From the NCBI GenBank assembly GCA_021793595.1, contig JAJYSL010000073.1, forward strand, positions 1 through 19,085: 19,085 nt of DNA. Reading direction: 5' to 3'. The notes below the pieces were generated by a model. It made no database searches, had not been told where the DNA came from, and saw only the letters and a program-made list of their open reading frames with translations. Positions 1-7,446 of the stretch are shown here, piece by piece (position 1 is the first letter of the stretch; each line of letters starts with the position of its first letter). Origin of the DNA: Acidobacteriota bacterium (lineage in GTDB: Bacteria > Acidobacteriota > Terriglobia > Terriglobales > Acidobacteriaceae). Both the position numbers and the translations under genes were made by a program.

Positions 1-750
1 CCCATAAATGATTCTCCAACTCTGCCACAAGTCCTTTTCATTGTTTCTACGGATAAACCGAAGGACATTGAATCCAATGGTCGCATCGGGAGAAGCCTTA
101 AAATTCATGGTTGCGAACGGGATTGCAACCGTTGCTGTCCATCCATCGGATGTAATGTGGGCATCCGAGTGCCAAATCCCGTTCCAATTGGGGTCCAGCA
201 AGACGCCCTCCTCTGAAATGTAGGAGTCGAATTGGGTCCCCAGTGGATTGACGGTGAAAATGTATCCACTTTGACCATCGTTGTTGGGAGAGATCAGGAA
301 GGAAACGTAATCATCGGTTTTGAAAGTCCCATCCCGCTGAAGCTCCGTCGCTACGATTTTCTTGGGAGAGGAATCGAAGCAATGAACGCCCAGGTACAGA
401 TTTTTGCTGTCATAGAGAATCCTGACCTCTGTGCGTTGCGTCGGCTGGGTTCCTTCATGGGGATATTGCTGCCAAAGAGTCGTGATGAGTGCCGCATGAG
501 ACCATGTCTGGTCAAGGTATCCATTTAGGTGAGGCGGAGTCGTAGCCCGTACAGCGGTCACAACGCGCGGCGCAGAAACGAGAGTTTTGCTCGAAACAAG
601 TTGCCCTGCACAGGAAAGTGAGAAGCACTGCAGGAACAGAGTTGCTGCAGTGGTCGCCCAGAAGACACGCCCGATCTGATGCATCCAAGCAGGCGCTCCC
701 CGTTCGCGGCAACTCGTGGCTTTCATCAACCCATTCAGACGAGTAATCAT
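1..750 (-). CDS. CBM9-like / DUF5916-type secreted protein (3' end beyond window)
   Basis: The frame is open from an ATG at 750 to the window edge, giving 250 residues with no stop. A hydrophobic signal-like segment lies near residues 30-48. The next ~190 residues match the CBM9-like module found at the front of DUF5916 proteins: 'LNGYLDQTWSHA', 'VRILYDSKNLYLGVHCFDS', 'DDYVSFLISPNNDG', 'FTVNPLGTQFDSY', 'WNGIWHSDAH' and 'GWTATVAIPF'. Family members are usually several times longer, with a C-terminal beta-rich DUF5916 region, so the missing part is substantial. The start lies six bases after the stop of the TonB receptor gene, so the two are probably co-transcribed and perhaps translationally coupled. 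Internal ATGs at 726 and 684 are alternatives, and 684 gives the most compact signal peptide. The ligand is unknown; despite the domain name, carbohydrate binding is not shown here. Confidence 0.88.
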   Translation of the reverse strand, partial: MITRLNGLMKATSCRERGAPAWMHQIGRVFWATTAATLFLQCFSLSCAGQLVSSKTLVSAPRVVTAVRATTPPHLNGYLDQTWSHAALITTLWQQYPHEGTQPTQRTEVRILYDSKNLYLGVHCFDSSPKKIVATELQRDGTFKTDDYVSFLISPNNDGQSGYIFTVNPLGTQFDSYISEEGVLLDPNWNGIWHSDAHITSDGWTATVAIPFATMNFKASPDATIGFNVLRFIRRNNEKDLWQSWRIIYG

Positions 751-756
751 TCGTCG

Positions 757-3333
757 TTAGAACGTAAATTCTGCGCTGACCTGCATCCGGCGCGGCGGAT
801 AGGCAGCCACGGCACGTCCAAAGAAGGGCGATGTAATCACTCCGGCGTAAGACAAGTCATTCGGATGGTTCAGTACATTGAAGCTGCTGAGACCCACGCG
901 CAGGGTTTCCGGTTCATTTGCATGATGGCCGAGCAAGAATTCGCGCGAGAGATTGATGTCCAGATTTTCGTAAGCTGGACCGTGTCCGCTATTGCGCGGC
1001 ACTCCAGCAGGCCGGTCGGTGAAGACGCCATCATGATTGTTGTCCGCACCGGTTGTTATGTCGAAGGGTTTACCGGAATACAATTCGAGAATTATGCCCA
1101 GATCGAACCAGCGACCGGCGTTTACCGTGCCCAGCAGATTCAAACGATTCCGCTGATCGGGATCGGAACGCGACCATTCCGCCTTGGGATCGTAGCTGTT
1201 TGCTGGAAATGAAATGATGCCGCTGGTGTTGTTGTAAGTCTTCGATAGGCGGTACTGCGCCTGACCGGAGAAGTATTTCGTGAGCCGCCCCTGAAAGGTC
1301 AGTTCGAGTGCATTGCCCGCCAGTACGCCCTCCGATTGAAATTGCTGATTCTGCCCCAGCGCGGAATCAGGACGCGCGCTGTAGTTGGGCGGAGGTGGTG
1401 CGTTGGCGTCAATGGAGCGAAACAGATGGCGGCTGGTGAGATTGATCCAGTTTGCCGAAACAGTGCTGGTCTTGCCAATCTGACGCTCGATGCCAACGCT
1501 CGACTCGACCGTGTAAGGAATGATGGCGTGCGGGGCCAGAGTGACAACACTTGTGGGAGTTCCCGCGATATTGGGATTGCCATAGACGGGATTTTCGACC
1601 AGATAGCGCCGCAGATTGACACCATTGAAGTGCAGGAGCAAGCCGATCGGCATGGGGCCCGTTCTGTCATAGAAAACTCCCGACCCGCCGCGTAGAACCC
1701 ATTTCTTCTGTTTCCCAATCGCCCAGGCAAGATTCGCGCGCGGCGCGAGATTGTTCGGATCGTCATGAAAATAGTTCTGCCAGTAATACCTTGCTCCCAA
1801 TGTCAGTTCGAGGTTGGATCTGACTCGCCACGTGTCCTGGATAAATCCAGCAAAATTCTTTTCGAGGAAGACAAGATGACCCTGTCCTTGCTGGAGCAGC
1901 AGCAAGGCGGGTTGGTTCGCTTCGTAGGCTGCGAGGCTGGCAAAGGTGTAGGTTCCCAGCGTGTTGGTAAAGTCGTCGCGCCCGCGGCGGCTGATGTCCG
2001 GCACGTCGATGCCGAACTCCACGATGTGTTTTCCTGCCGTGTAGGTCACAAGGTCCGTGCCATCGAAGTGGTATTCGGTGTTCTTGGCGTCGGCCTGCGC
2101 TCCGCCCCCGGTAAACGCGCCCTGCACGGTGATGTTCGGCTTCTCAGTGATGCTGGTTGTCGGCGAGTTGTAGTGCCCCACCAGAAAATGCAGATAGTTC
2201 AACCAGTGTTGGCCCTCGACTACCTGCCAGGCAACGTTGATCTCGTGTTCCTCAAAGAGAGTGTTGTATCCAGCCTCAGGCAATGTTGTGCCGCCCACGC
2301 CCTGATTTTGGCTGCTGCGATGCTCCCACGAATATCCCATCCAGAATTGATTGCCTTGCGCGTAGTCGTGAAAGATGCGCCCGAAGCCGAAAAAGTGATG
2401 GGTGGGATTGGGCACATTCTCCTGCACCAAGCCCGTCGATGTCGCGGCATTCACAAAAGCCTGCTGGTCGAGCAGGTCGTAATCGGAGCCAATCAGGAAT
2501 GTTGTCTTTTGGAGATGGCGAACGGGGCCGGTGATCGAACCTTCGTAGTATTGGCGCTGTTCGGGAGGTTTATTGATGGCGAATGCATTCTCCGCATCGA
2601 AAATGGAATTGCGGTAGAGCGCGTTCAATGAGCCATGAAAACGTGCCGTGCCGGACTGCGTAGTGATTTCGATGCGCGCGCGTCCAGGACGGGAAAACAG
2701 GACGGAGTAGGGGTCCTGGTTGATCTTGGCGTTCTTGATGGCAGAGTTAGTGACGCCGGGGCCATTTGCCTCCACCCCGTTGACGACCAGAGTCACACCG
2801 CCGGTGGCGATGTCGTTCTGGTCGAGCAAAGCGGAGAGTGTCGTCAGGTAATCGGCATCGAGCAGCGGAAGGCTGTCGAGAGACTTTCTGCTGAAGCGGT
2901 TAGCGTTTTGGTTGTTGCTGGTCTCGCTGCTGACTTCTGGAAGCTCCCCGCTGGCTGTCACGGTTACTTGGGAGTTCGCTGACGCGATACGGAGGGTGAT
3001 GGTAAAGGCCGCATGGTGGTCGCTGCTTAGGGAGAATGGAGTGCTGGAGGGGCGGAATCCCGGTGCAGTCACAAACAACGTATACGTTCCTGCTGTTGGA
3101 GACGCGAGACTGAATTCTCCCTGTGGCCCGGTCACTCCTTGCTCTACGGCTTTACCATCCTCGCTCAGAACTTTTACGGGTGCGTCGGCAACGGCGGCTC
3201 CGCTCGGATCGACCACTGTACCACGCAAGGAAGACGATACCTTCTGTCCCGGCAAGGTGTTCGCCAAACCCAGTAGCAATCCCACATAAATTACTGATAG
3301 CCATCTTCGCATCAACATATTCGGACAAATCAT
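757..3333 (-). CDS. TonB-dependent receptor with N-terminal carboxypeptidase-regulatory-like domain
   Basis: This 858-residue outer-membrane receptor takes up or senses an unknown substrate. It has a signal peptide ('WLSVIYVGLLLGLANTLPGQ', residues ~11-30). A CarboxypepD_reg-like beta-sandwich follows at ~34-115 ('LRGTVVDPSGAAVADAPVKV', 'GPQGEFSL', 'GTYTLFVTAPGF'). Next come a plug-like region (~145-240, 'SLDSLPLLDADYLTTLSALL', 'SGTARFHGSLNALYRN') and a long beta-barrel. It ends in Phe ('AEFTF'), the usual BAM signal of outer-membrane barrels. The architecture is that of Oar-like receptors, which are numerous in Acidobacteriota. ATGs at 3318 and 3312 are alternative starts; 3312 gives the most typical signal peptide, and none has a clear ribosome binding site. 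The gene lies 21 bases after the kinase gene and six bases before the CBM9-like gene, in the same direction. The substrate cannot be read from sequence. Confidence 0.95.
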   Translation of the reverse strand: MICPNMLMRRWLSVIYVGLLLGLANTLPGQKVSSSLRGTVVDPSGAAVADAPVKVLSEDGKAVEQGVTGPQGEFSLASPTAGTYTLFVTAPGFRPSSTPFSLSSDHHAAFTITLRIASANSQVTVTASGELPEVSSETSNNQNANRFSRKSLDSLPLLDADYLTTLSALLDQNDIATGGVTLVVNGVEANGPGVTNSAIKNAKINQDPYSVLFSRPGRARIEITTQSGTARFHGSLNALYRNSIFDAENAFAINKPPEQRQYYEGSITGPVRHLQKTTFLIGSDYDLLDQQAFVNAATSTGLVQENVPNPTHHFFGFGRIFHDYAQGNQFWMGYSWEHRSSQNQGVGGTTLPEAGYNTLFEEHEINVAWQVVEGQHWLNYLHFLVGHYNSPTTSITEKPNITVQGAFTGGGAQADAKNTEYHFDGTDLVTYTAGKHIVEFGIDVPDISRRGRDDFTNTLGTYTFASLAAYEANQPALLLLQQGQGHLVFLEKNFAGFIQDTWRVRSNLELTLGARYYWQNYFHDDPNNLAPRANLAWAIGKQKKWVLRGGSGVFYDRTGPMPIGLLLHFNGVNLRRYLVENPVYGNPNIAGTPTSVVTLAPHAIIPYTVESSVGIERQIGKTSTVSANWINLTSRHLFRSIDANAPPPPNYSARPDSALGQNQQFQSEGVLAGNALELTFQGRLTKYFSGQAQYRLSKTYNNTSGIISFPANSYDPKAEWSRSDPDQRNRLNLLGTVNAGRWFDLGIILELYSGKPFDITTGADNNHDGVFTDRPAGVPRNSGHGPAYENLDINLSREFLLGHHANEPETLRVGLSSFNVLNHPNDLSYAGVITSPFFGRAVAAYPPRRMQVSAEFTF

Positions 3334-3354
3334 CTCTGATTACTTTGAGCGGAG

Positions 3355-4782
3355 TCATGCGTTTTGCGCAGTGCTCTCCAGCGTGTCTAAAGGAAGACGT
3401 ATGGTGAATGTGCAGCCGGGGCCAGAGCCGCGATTGAGTTCTACGCGGCCTCCATTGGCGGACACGGCCCACTCCACGATGGACAGGCCAAGACCAGTTC
3501 CGCCCTCCGCGCGGGTTCGCGCCTTATCGATCCGGTAAAAACGCTGAAAAACTTTCTCCGCGTGCTCGGCTGAAATACCCGGACCACTGTCTTGTACTTC
3601 GATCAGGACATCTTTGCCGATTGCCCTGACATGCACTTCAATCTCTCCACCAGAGGGCGAATACTTCACCGCGTTGTCGATGAGATTGATTAGCGCCTGG
3701 CGCAGGATGAGCCGATCCGCACGGACCGTGAGAGATGGATCTCCGCCCACAAGAATCGTTTGATGTTTCTCTTCCGCCAGCACATCGAGCAGTGCCGCCG
3801 ACTCCTTTGATAGGTCGAGAACTTCCACGGTTGTGGGTTGCAGTTGAATCTGGCCCGCATCGGCCCTCGACATGGTCAACAGGCTTTCCACGAGGCGGGT
3901 GAGGCGGTTCACCTCTTCCAACATGCTGCCAATGATGTCCCGGTAATAGTCCGCATCTCCCGTGTTCTGAAGTGCAACCTCGCCCACGCTGCGAATGGCG
4001 GTCAGCGGAGTACGAAGTTCATGGGACGCATCTGCCGTAAATCGGCGAAGCTGTTCAAAGGATTTCTCCAGACGCGCCAATGTTTCGTTGAAGGCGAGTC
4101 CGAGATGCCCCAGCTCGTCGCCGGGATTCTGTATCGTAAGACGCTCATTGAGGGACTCCGCGCTTATTTTTTTGGCGCGCTGCGCCATTTCCTCCACAGG
4201 TTGGAGGGCCTGTCCAGCAATAGCATATCCGGCAAGACCAATCAGCAACACCATGACAGGAAGACCAATTGCCAGCACCGATACCATGTCCCAGAACTCG
4301 TCCCACAGAGGTTCCTCGCTGACGCCGAGCCGTAGCAGAATGGACCGCCCTTCAATCCGGTGCAGCCGGGCTTCGACCCGGACTCTGATGCCATTCTGCA
4401 GGCGGTATGTATGCGGAGATCTGTCGAAAGGCTTCTGTGCAATGTCTGGAGCGATTCCCAGGGAAGACCCCTTCAGGCCATCGCTCAGATACATTGGCTT
4501 ACCGCTGGCAGTCCAGATCTCCAACAGATATCCGCGTTCGGAAACGCCTTCGCGCGCTTCTCCTTCCTCCGAACGAAGTTCAACATCTCCATCTGGCGAC
4601 AAGGCGATGAGACCTTCCACCGTTTCAATCTCACGGTCCAGACTTGCGTCCTGTTGTTTTCTCAGGTCGTGCAGGAAATAAACCGAGGTTCCCACCGCAT
4701 AGAGCGCAAGCGCCAAGGCAAGCAAAACTCCATAGAGGATGGTCAACCGGCCCCTCAAAGTCCTCCCGACAAATCTGCTCAT
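3355..4782 (-). CDS. Two-component sensor histidine kinase
   Basis: This is a membrane sensor kinase of 475 residues. The ATG at 4782 is chosen because it overlaps the stop of the response regulator gene as ATGA. The open frame continues upstream to 4929, but that extension only overlaps the regulator in another frame and is arginine-rich nonsense. Order of domains: TM1 ~13-37, a periplasmic sensor of ~125 residues with no recognised domain, TM2 ~166-189, HAMP ~190-243, HisKA with phospho-accepting His254 ('DASHELRTPL'), and HATPase_c. The HATPase_c shows an N box at 366-370 ('NLIDNAVKY'), a G1 box ('QDSGPGIS', Asp398), an F box ('VFQRFYRID') and a G2 box ('GGTGLGLSIVEW'). All catalytic motifs are intact. 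The layout resembles CusS/QseC-type kinases. The signal is unknown; the TonB receptor gene directly downstream suggests the kinase governs uptake of whatever that receptor handles. Confidence 0.97.
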   Translation of the reverse strand: MSRFVGRTLRGRLTILYGVLLALALALYAVGTSVYFLHDLRKQQDASLDREIETVEGLIALSPDGDVELRSEEGEAREGVSERGYLLEIWTASGKPMYLSDGLKGSSLGIAPDIAQKPFDRSPHTYRLQNGIRVRVEARLHRIEGRSILLRLGVSEEPLWDEFWDMVSVLAIGLPVMVLLIGLAGYAIAGQALQPVEEMAQRAKKISAESLNERLTIQNPGDELGHLGLAFNETLARLEKSFEQLRRFTADASHELRTPLTAIRSVGEVALQNTGDADYYRDIIGSMLEEVNRLTRLVESLLTMSRADAGQIQLQPTTVEVLDLSKESAALLDVLAEEKHQTILVGGDPSLTVRADRLILRQALINLIDNAVKYSPSGGEIEVHVRAIGKDVLIEVQDSGPGISAEHAEKVFQRFYRIDKARTRAEGGTGLGLSIVEWAVSANGGRVELNRGSGPGCTFTIRLPLDTLESTAQNA

Positions 4783-5462
4783 GGAATTTCCTCGCTCAAC
4801 ATGAATCCGACGCCGCGAACGGTATGCAGCAGCTTGCTTGCGAAGGGATCGTCCAGCTTCTTCCGCAGACGGGCCACATGCACGTCGATTACGTTGTCTA
4901 ATGGAGTGGCCCGGACGGGCTCCTTCCAAACATCGCGCGCCAGCATTTCACGCGAAACCACTCTACCTTGGTTTCGTACCAGAAACTCCAGCAATTCAAA
5001 CTCTCTCGCCGTAAGCTCCAGGCGCAAACCTTCTCGCAGCACCGTTCTGGTCACGGAATCCATCTCAAGAGCGCCAATTCTGAGTGGCGTCGCTGGCTCG
5101 GACTTGCCTCTGCGCAGGAGTGCCCGAATGCGGGCGCTCAACTCTGGAAACGCGAAGGGCTTGACCAGATAATCGTCGGCCCCGGCATCCAATCCGGCAA
5201 CACGGTCTTCAATTGCGTCTTTGGCAGTGAGAATCAGCACCTGCACAGCCGAGTCCTGTTTGCGAAGCGCCGCCAGTATTTCCAATCCGTTGCGTCCCGG
5301 CAGCATTACATCCAGGACAATCAAGTCAAACGAGCGGCTGCTGGCAAGGAAAAACCCATCCTCGCCGGTCTCGGCAAGGACGACCTCGTAGCCCTCTGCC
5401 TGCAAGCCTTCCTGCACCGCATGGCCGACCTTCGGTTCGTCTTCAATAACAAGGAGACGCAC
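4779..5462 (-). CDS. OmpR/PhoB-family response regulator
   Basis: This 227-residue DNA-binding response regulator is the partner of the adjacent kinase. The receiver domain (1-~117) has the acidic pair Glu7-Asp8, phospho-acceptor Asp51 ('VLDVMLPGRNG'), Thr79 and Lys101 ('DDYLVKPF'), so the phosphorylation site is complete. The C-terminal winged helix (~128-225) shows 'LTAREFELLEFLVRNQGRVV', 'NVIDVHVARLRKKLDD' and 'TVRGVGFML', typical of the OmpR class. A purine-rich AAGAGGG lies about 10 bases before the ATG. It is the first gene of the minus-strand unit, and the kinase start overlaps its stop by four bases. It reads divergently from the beta-propeller gene at 5672; the dyad between them (5520-5568) is a candidate binding site for this regulator. 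The sequence most resembles the CusR/CopR heavy-metal subgroup, but a metal role is not established. Confidence 0.97.
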   Translation of the reverse strand: MRLLVIEDEPKVGHAVQEGLQAEGYEVVLAETGEDGFFLASSRSFDLIVLDVMLPGRNGLEILAALRKQDSAVQVLILTAKDAIEDRVAGLDAGADDYLVKPFAFPELSARIRALLRRGKSEPATPLRIGALEMDSVTRTVLREGLRLELTAREFELLEFLVRNQGRVVSREMLARDVWKEPVRATPLDNVIDVHVARLRKKLDDPFASKLLHTVRGVGFMLSEEIP

Positions 5463-5519
5463 GCATTTACCCTCTTTCTTGTATAAAGGCAGATTGCGCC
5501 TGGGTGTTCTGAATTGTTG

Positions 5520-5568
5520 CTGAAGTTCTTCTGACGATGAATTAAGGAAATTGTCAGAATGTCTTCAG
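5520..5568. promoter_or_regulatory. Two-tier inverted repeat in the divergent promoter region
   Basis: The sequence reads CTGAAG-N3-TTCTGAC-N17-GTCAGAA-N3-CTTCAG. Both tiers are perfect inverted repeats about the same centre (near 5544), with matching three-base spacers. It sits between the response regulator gene (start 5462) and the oppositely oriented propeller gene (start 5672). A TTATAC on the minus strand (5481-5486) is a possible -10 for the regulator unit, which would put the dyad upstream in an activator position. A TATAAA at 5591-5596 is a possible -10 for the plus strand, where the dyad would reach the -35 area. Promoter assignments are weak; the dyad itself is directly visible. 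Confidence 0.6.
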
Positions 5569-5671
5569 GGTTGCGCTCGATGATTGCGACTATAAACGAA
5601 TCGGGTTGAGCACATAAGATTTAGGACACTCAGAGTCGAACAATCTGCACTAGCCACAGGATGGACGGATA

Positions 5672-6694
5672 ATGATCAATCGTCGAAACCTGCAAATGCT
5701 CGCAAGCTGCATAGCCGCAGCCTTGGCACTCGTTCCCCATATTATTTACGCGCAATCCGTAAACCCTATCGACAATCTGCTGACTGTCGTGGCCGATGTG
5801 CCGCTGCCCGGCCCGGCTGTGCGGTTCGACTATCAGAGCTTTGACGCCGCAAGCGGACGGCTGTACATCGCCCACATGAACGCCGACCAACTTGTCGTCT
5901 TCGACGTGCGCGACCGGAAGCTGGTTGCCAATCTTGACGGCTTCTCACGGGTGCATGGGGTGTTCGTAGCGCCCGAAATTCATCGTCTGTTCGCATCGGC
6001 TACCGGCGATCACGAGGTCATTGCGGTCGATACGCGAACGCTGAAGATCGTGGGCAAGGTAGGACCGATCGATTATCCGGACGGTCTCGCCTACGCGACC
6101 CGGCAAAGGAAGGTGTTTGTTTCCGATGAGCACGGCGGCGTGGATGCCGTCATCGACGCAACCCGCAACAGCCTTCTCACCAAGATTCCTCTCGACGGCG
6201 GCGCGGGAAACACCGTTTACGATTCCGTCTCCGGGTACATTCTGGTGGCGGTGCACGGCGTAAACCAGCTCGTCGTCATCGACCCGGCAACGGACAGGAT
6301 TCTCGGACGGCATCCGCTTCCAGGAATCGAAAACCCGCACGGCATCGCGCTTGATGGGGCGGACCGCATCGCCTTCGTTGCCGGCGAGGAAAACCACTTG
6401 CTTGCCGTGGTCGATCTGGACACGATGAAGGTGCTTTCTGAGTATGAGGTGGGAAACGATCCTGATGTGCTGGCCTTCGATACGGGTCTGAATCGACTCT
6501 ATGTCTCCGCCGAGTCGGGCACGGTCACGATCTTCCAATACAGCAATCGGAAGCTCACCCAGCTCAGCTCCCTTACCATGCCTCATGCCCATACCGTGGC
6601 CGTCGATCCAGAGACGCACTTGGTCTACTTTCCATTGCAAGACATCAACGGACATCCCGTGTTGAGGATCATGCGCCCCGCTGATCTGAAGTAG
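5672..6694 (+). CDS. Secreted YncE/YVTN-type beta-propeller protein
   Basis: This 340-residue protein has a signal peptide ('LASCIAAALALVPHIIYAQ', ~10-28), so it is periplasmic or secreted. The rest is repeating blades with a recurrent 'xxVxVIDxxTxxxxGxxxLP' pattern: 'DQLVVFDVRDRKLV', 'HEVIAVDTRTLKIVGKV', 'NQLVVIDPATDRILG', 'NHLLAVVDLDTMKVLSEY' and 'GTVTIFQYSNRKL'. These alternate with 'FDAASGRLYIAH', 'LNRLYVSAES' and 'PETHLVYFPL'. This is the YncE-like seven-bladed fold, usually a binding or scaffolding protein with no catalytic signature. It is divergent from the two-component/TonB unit and may share its control through the intervening dyad. The cytochrome c remnant starts 27 bases downstream, so the two were probably once co-transcribed. 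The start is the only ATG near the signal peptide, with GGA-containing sequence just upstream. Ligand unknown. Confidence 0.92.
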   Translation: MINRRNLQMLASCIAAALALVPHIIYAQSVNPIDNLLTVVADVPLPGPAVRFDYQSFDAASGRLYIAHMNADQLVVFDVRDRKLVANLDGFSRVHGVFVAPEIHRLFASATGDHEVIAVDTRTLKIVGKVGPIDYPDGLAYATRQRKVFVSDEHGGVDAVIDATRNSLLTKIPLDGGAGNTVYDSVSGYILVAVHGVNQLVVIDPATDRILGRHPLPGIENPHGIALDGADRIAFVAGEENHLLAVVDLDTMKVLSEYEVGNDPDVLAFDTGLNRLYVSAESGTVTIFQYSNRKLTQLSSLTMPHAHTVAVDPETHLVYFPLQDINGHPVLRIMRPADLK

Positions 6695-6721
6695 ACGGCA
6701 GAGAAGGCACAGGTCACAGTG

Positions 6722-6976
6722 ATGCGATTATGGAAGCCGCTTCTGGTTACGACCCTGGTGTTCGTCGCGCTGGGGCTTCTCTGCGTCACGTTGCTTGTGT
6801 TGCGAGGCTTTCGCACCACGTCCACGCCATCGGCCTTCGAGACCACTGTGGCCCGTGGTCTGCGGAATCTTGCCATTCCCTGGCGGTGGCCGAGGCATCG
6901 GACACGGCCGGGCAGACGGGCCGGTAAGCAAAGAAATGCGCAGCCTGTCTGCGGAGGCTGTCTTACAGGCTCCGCA
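6722..6976 (+). pseudogene. N-terminal remnant of a membrane-anchored cytochrome c
   Basis: From the ATG at 6722 (AGG eight bases upstream; the GTG at 6719 is an alternative) the frame encodes a single N-terminal membrane anchor ('PLLVTTLVFVALGLLCVTLL'). This is followed by 'RGFRTTSTPSAFETTVARGL' and 'RNLAIP'. I recognise this block from the anchor region of acidobacterial cytochrome c proteins, which continue into a CxxCH haem-binding domain. Here similarity stops after 'LAIP' (about base 6883), and no CxxCH occurs in any forward frame before the IS. The frame then runs through arginine-rich sequence, past the left IS end, to a stop at 7048. A CGGCL in frame (6950-6964) lacks the haem-ligating His. 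The remnant is probably non-functional, truncated by the IS or an associated deletion. The family assignment rests on about 50 residues. Confidence 0.6.
6950..6976. repeat. Hairpin abutting the left IS terminus
   Basis: TGCGGAG-G-CTGT-CTT-ACAG-G-CTCCGCA forms a stem of 7+4 pairs broken by one G-G mismatch, with a three-base loop. It ends at the base before the left terminal inverted repeat of the IS. It could be a pre-existing palindrome targeted by the element or an outer part of the element end. Confidence 0.55.
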
Positions 6977-6993
6977 CTGGAGTTTCTACATTT
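6977..6993 (+). repeat. Left terminal inverted repeat of the IS
   Basis: CTGGAGTTTCTACATTT. It pairs with 8825-8841 with one mismatch (T versus G at position 9). It lies 117 bases before the first gene of the element. Confidence 0.8.
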
Positions 6994-7110
6994 GCCTGGA
7001 CGATTGTTCGCTGAGGCGGCTGGGTTAACAGGTCTGGCATTCAATTAGTTTGTAGACAGACCGACGTAACCAGATACCATTATTCCTAAGCTTATGCTCA
7101 GGAGCCCTCC

Positions 7111-7446
7111 ATGAACGATGACATCAAGGACACCGTCCTGTCCGCATTTGAAGCCTCATTGGAAGCACAGCTACGCGCCATTCGCCTCCTTCGTCAGGGG
7201 CGGACGAAGGAGGCCCCACCACGCCCGAAGAAAGGTCGGTCACAAGTAGGCATGGCATACGACATACTCAAGAAGGCGCGCACCCCGTTGCATGTCTCGG
7301 AGATCATCGACCGCATCCAGACCCAGTTCGGCGTAGCCGTCGATCGCGAGAGCCTGGTTTCCTCCCTCAGCAAAAAGGTGGTCCGTCAGGACCGCTTCCT
7401 GCGCCTGGAAAAGAACACTTTCTCGCTGCGGCCCGAAGCCCGATGA
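7111..7446 (+). CDS. Small HARE-HTH (winged-helix) protein of the IS
   Basis: This 111-residue protein starts at an ATG with GGAG six bases upstream. The N-terminal ~40 residues are a charged helix with a basic linker ('LEAQLRAIRLLRQGRTKE', 'PPRPKKGRSQ'). Residues ~46-108 fit a HARE-HTH winged helix: 'AYDILKKARTPLHVSEIIDR', 'DRESLVSSLSKKVVRQDRFL' and 'RLEKNTFSL'. That domain is known from restriction endonucleases, RNA-polymerase delta subunits and eukaryotic chromatin proteins, and it binds nucleic acid or mediates regulatory contacts. The stop overlaps the transposase ATG by four bases (ATGA), so the two are translationally coupled and the protein probably serves transposition. Possible roles are end binding, targeting or regulation of the transposase; none is shown by the sequence. 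Confidence 0.85.
   Translation: MNDDIKDTVLSAFEASLEAQLRAIRLLRQGRTKEAPPRPKKGRSQVGMAYDILKKARTPLHVSEIIDRIQTQFGVAVDRESLVSSLSKKVVRQDRFLRLEKNTFSLRPEAR

Noticed and set aside
1765..2631. Open frame of 288 codons on the plus strand
   Set aside because: It lies wholly inside and opposite the TonB receptor gene and has no domain pattern; such frames are common opposite GC-rich genes.
4783..4929. Upstream extension of the histidine kinase frame
   Set aside because: It overlaps the response regulator by 150 bases in another frame and encodes arginine-rich sequence; the ATGA overlap start at 4782 is far more likely.
5945..6655. Open frame of 236 codons on the minus strand
   Set aside because: It is the mirror of the beta-propeller repeats, with no start signal and no family resemblance.
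6950..6964. CGGCL in the cytochrome remnant frame, like a decayed CxxCH
   Set aside because: The codons are part of the hairpin abutting the IS, the His is absent, and similarity to cytochrome c has already stopped; probably coincidence.
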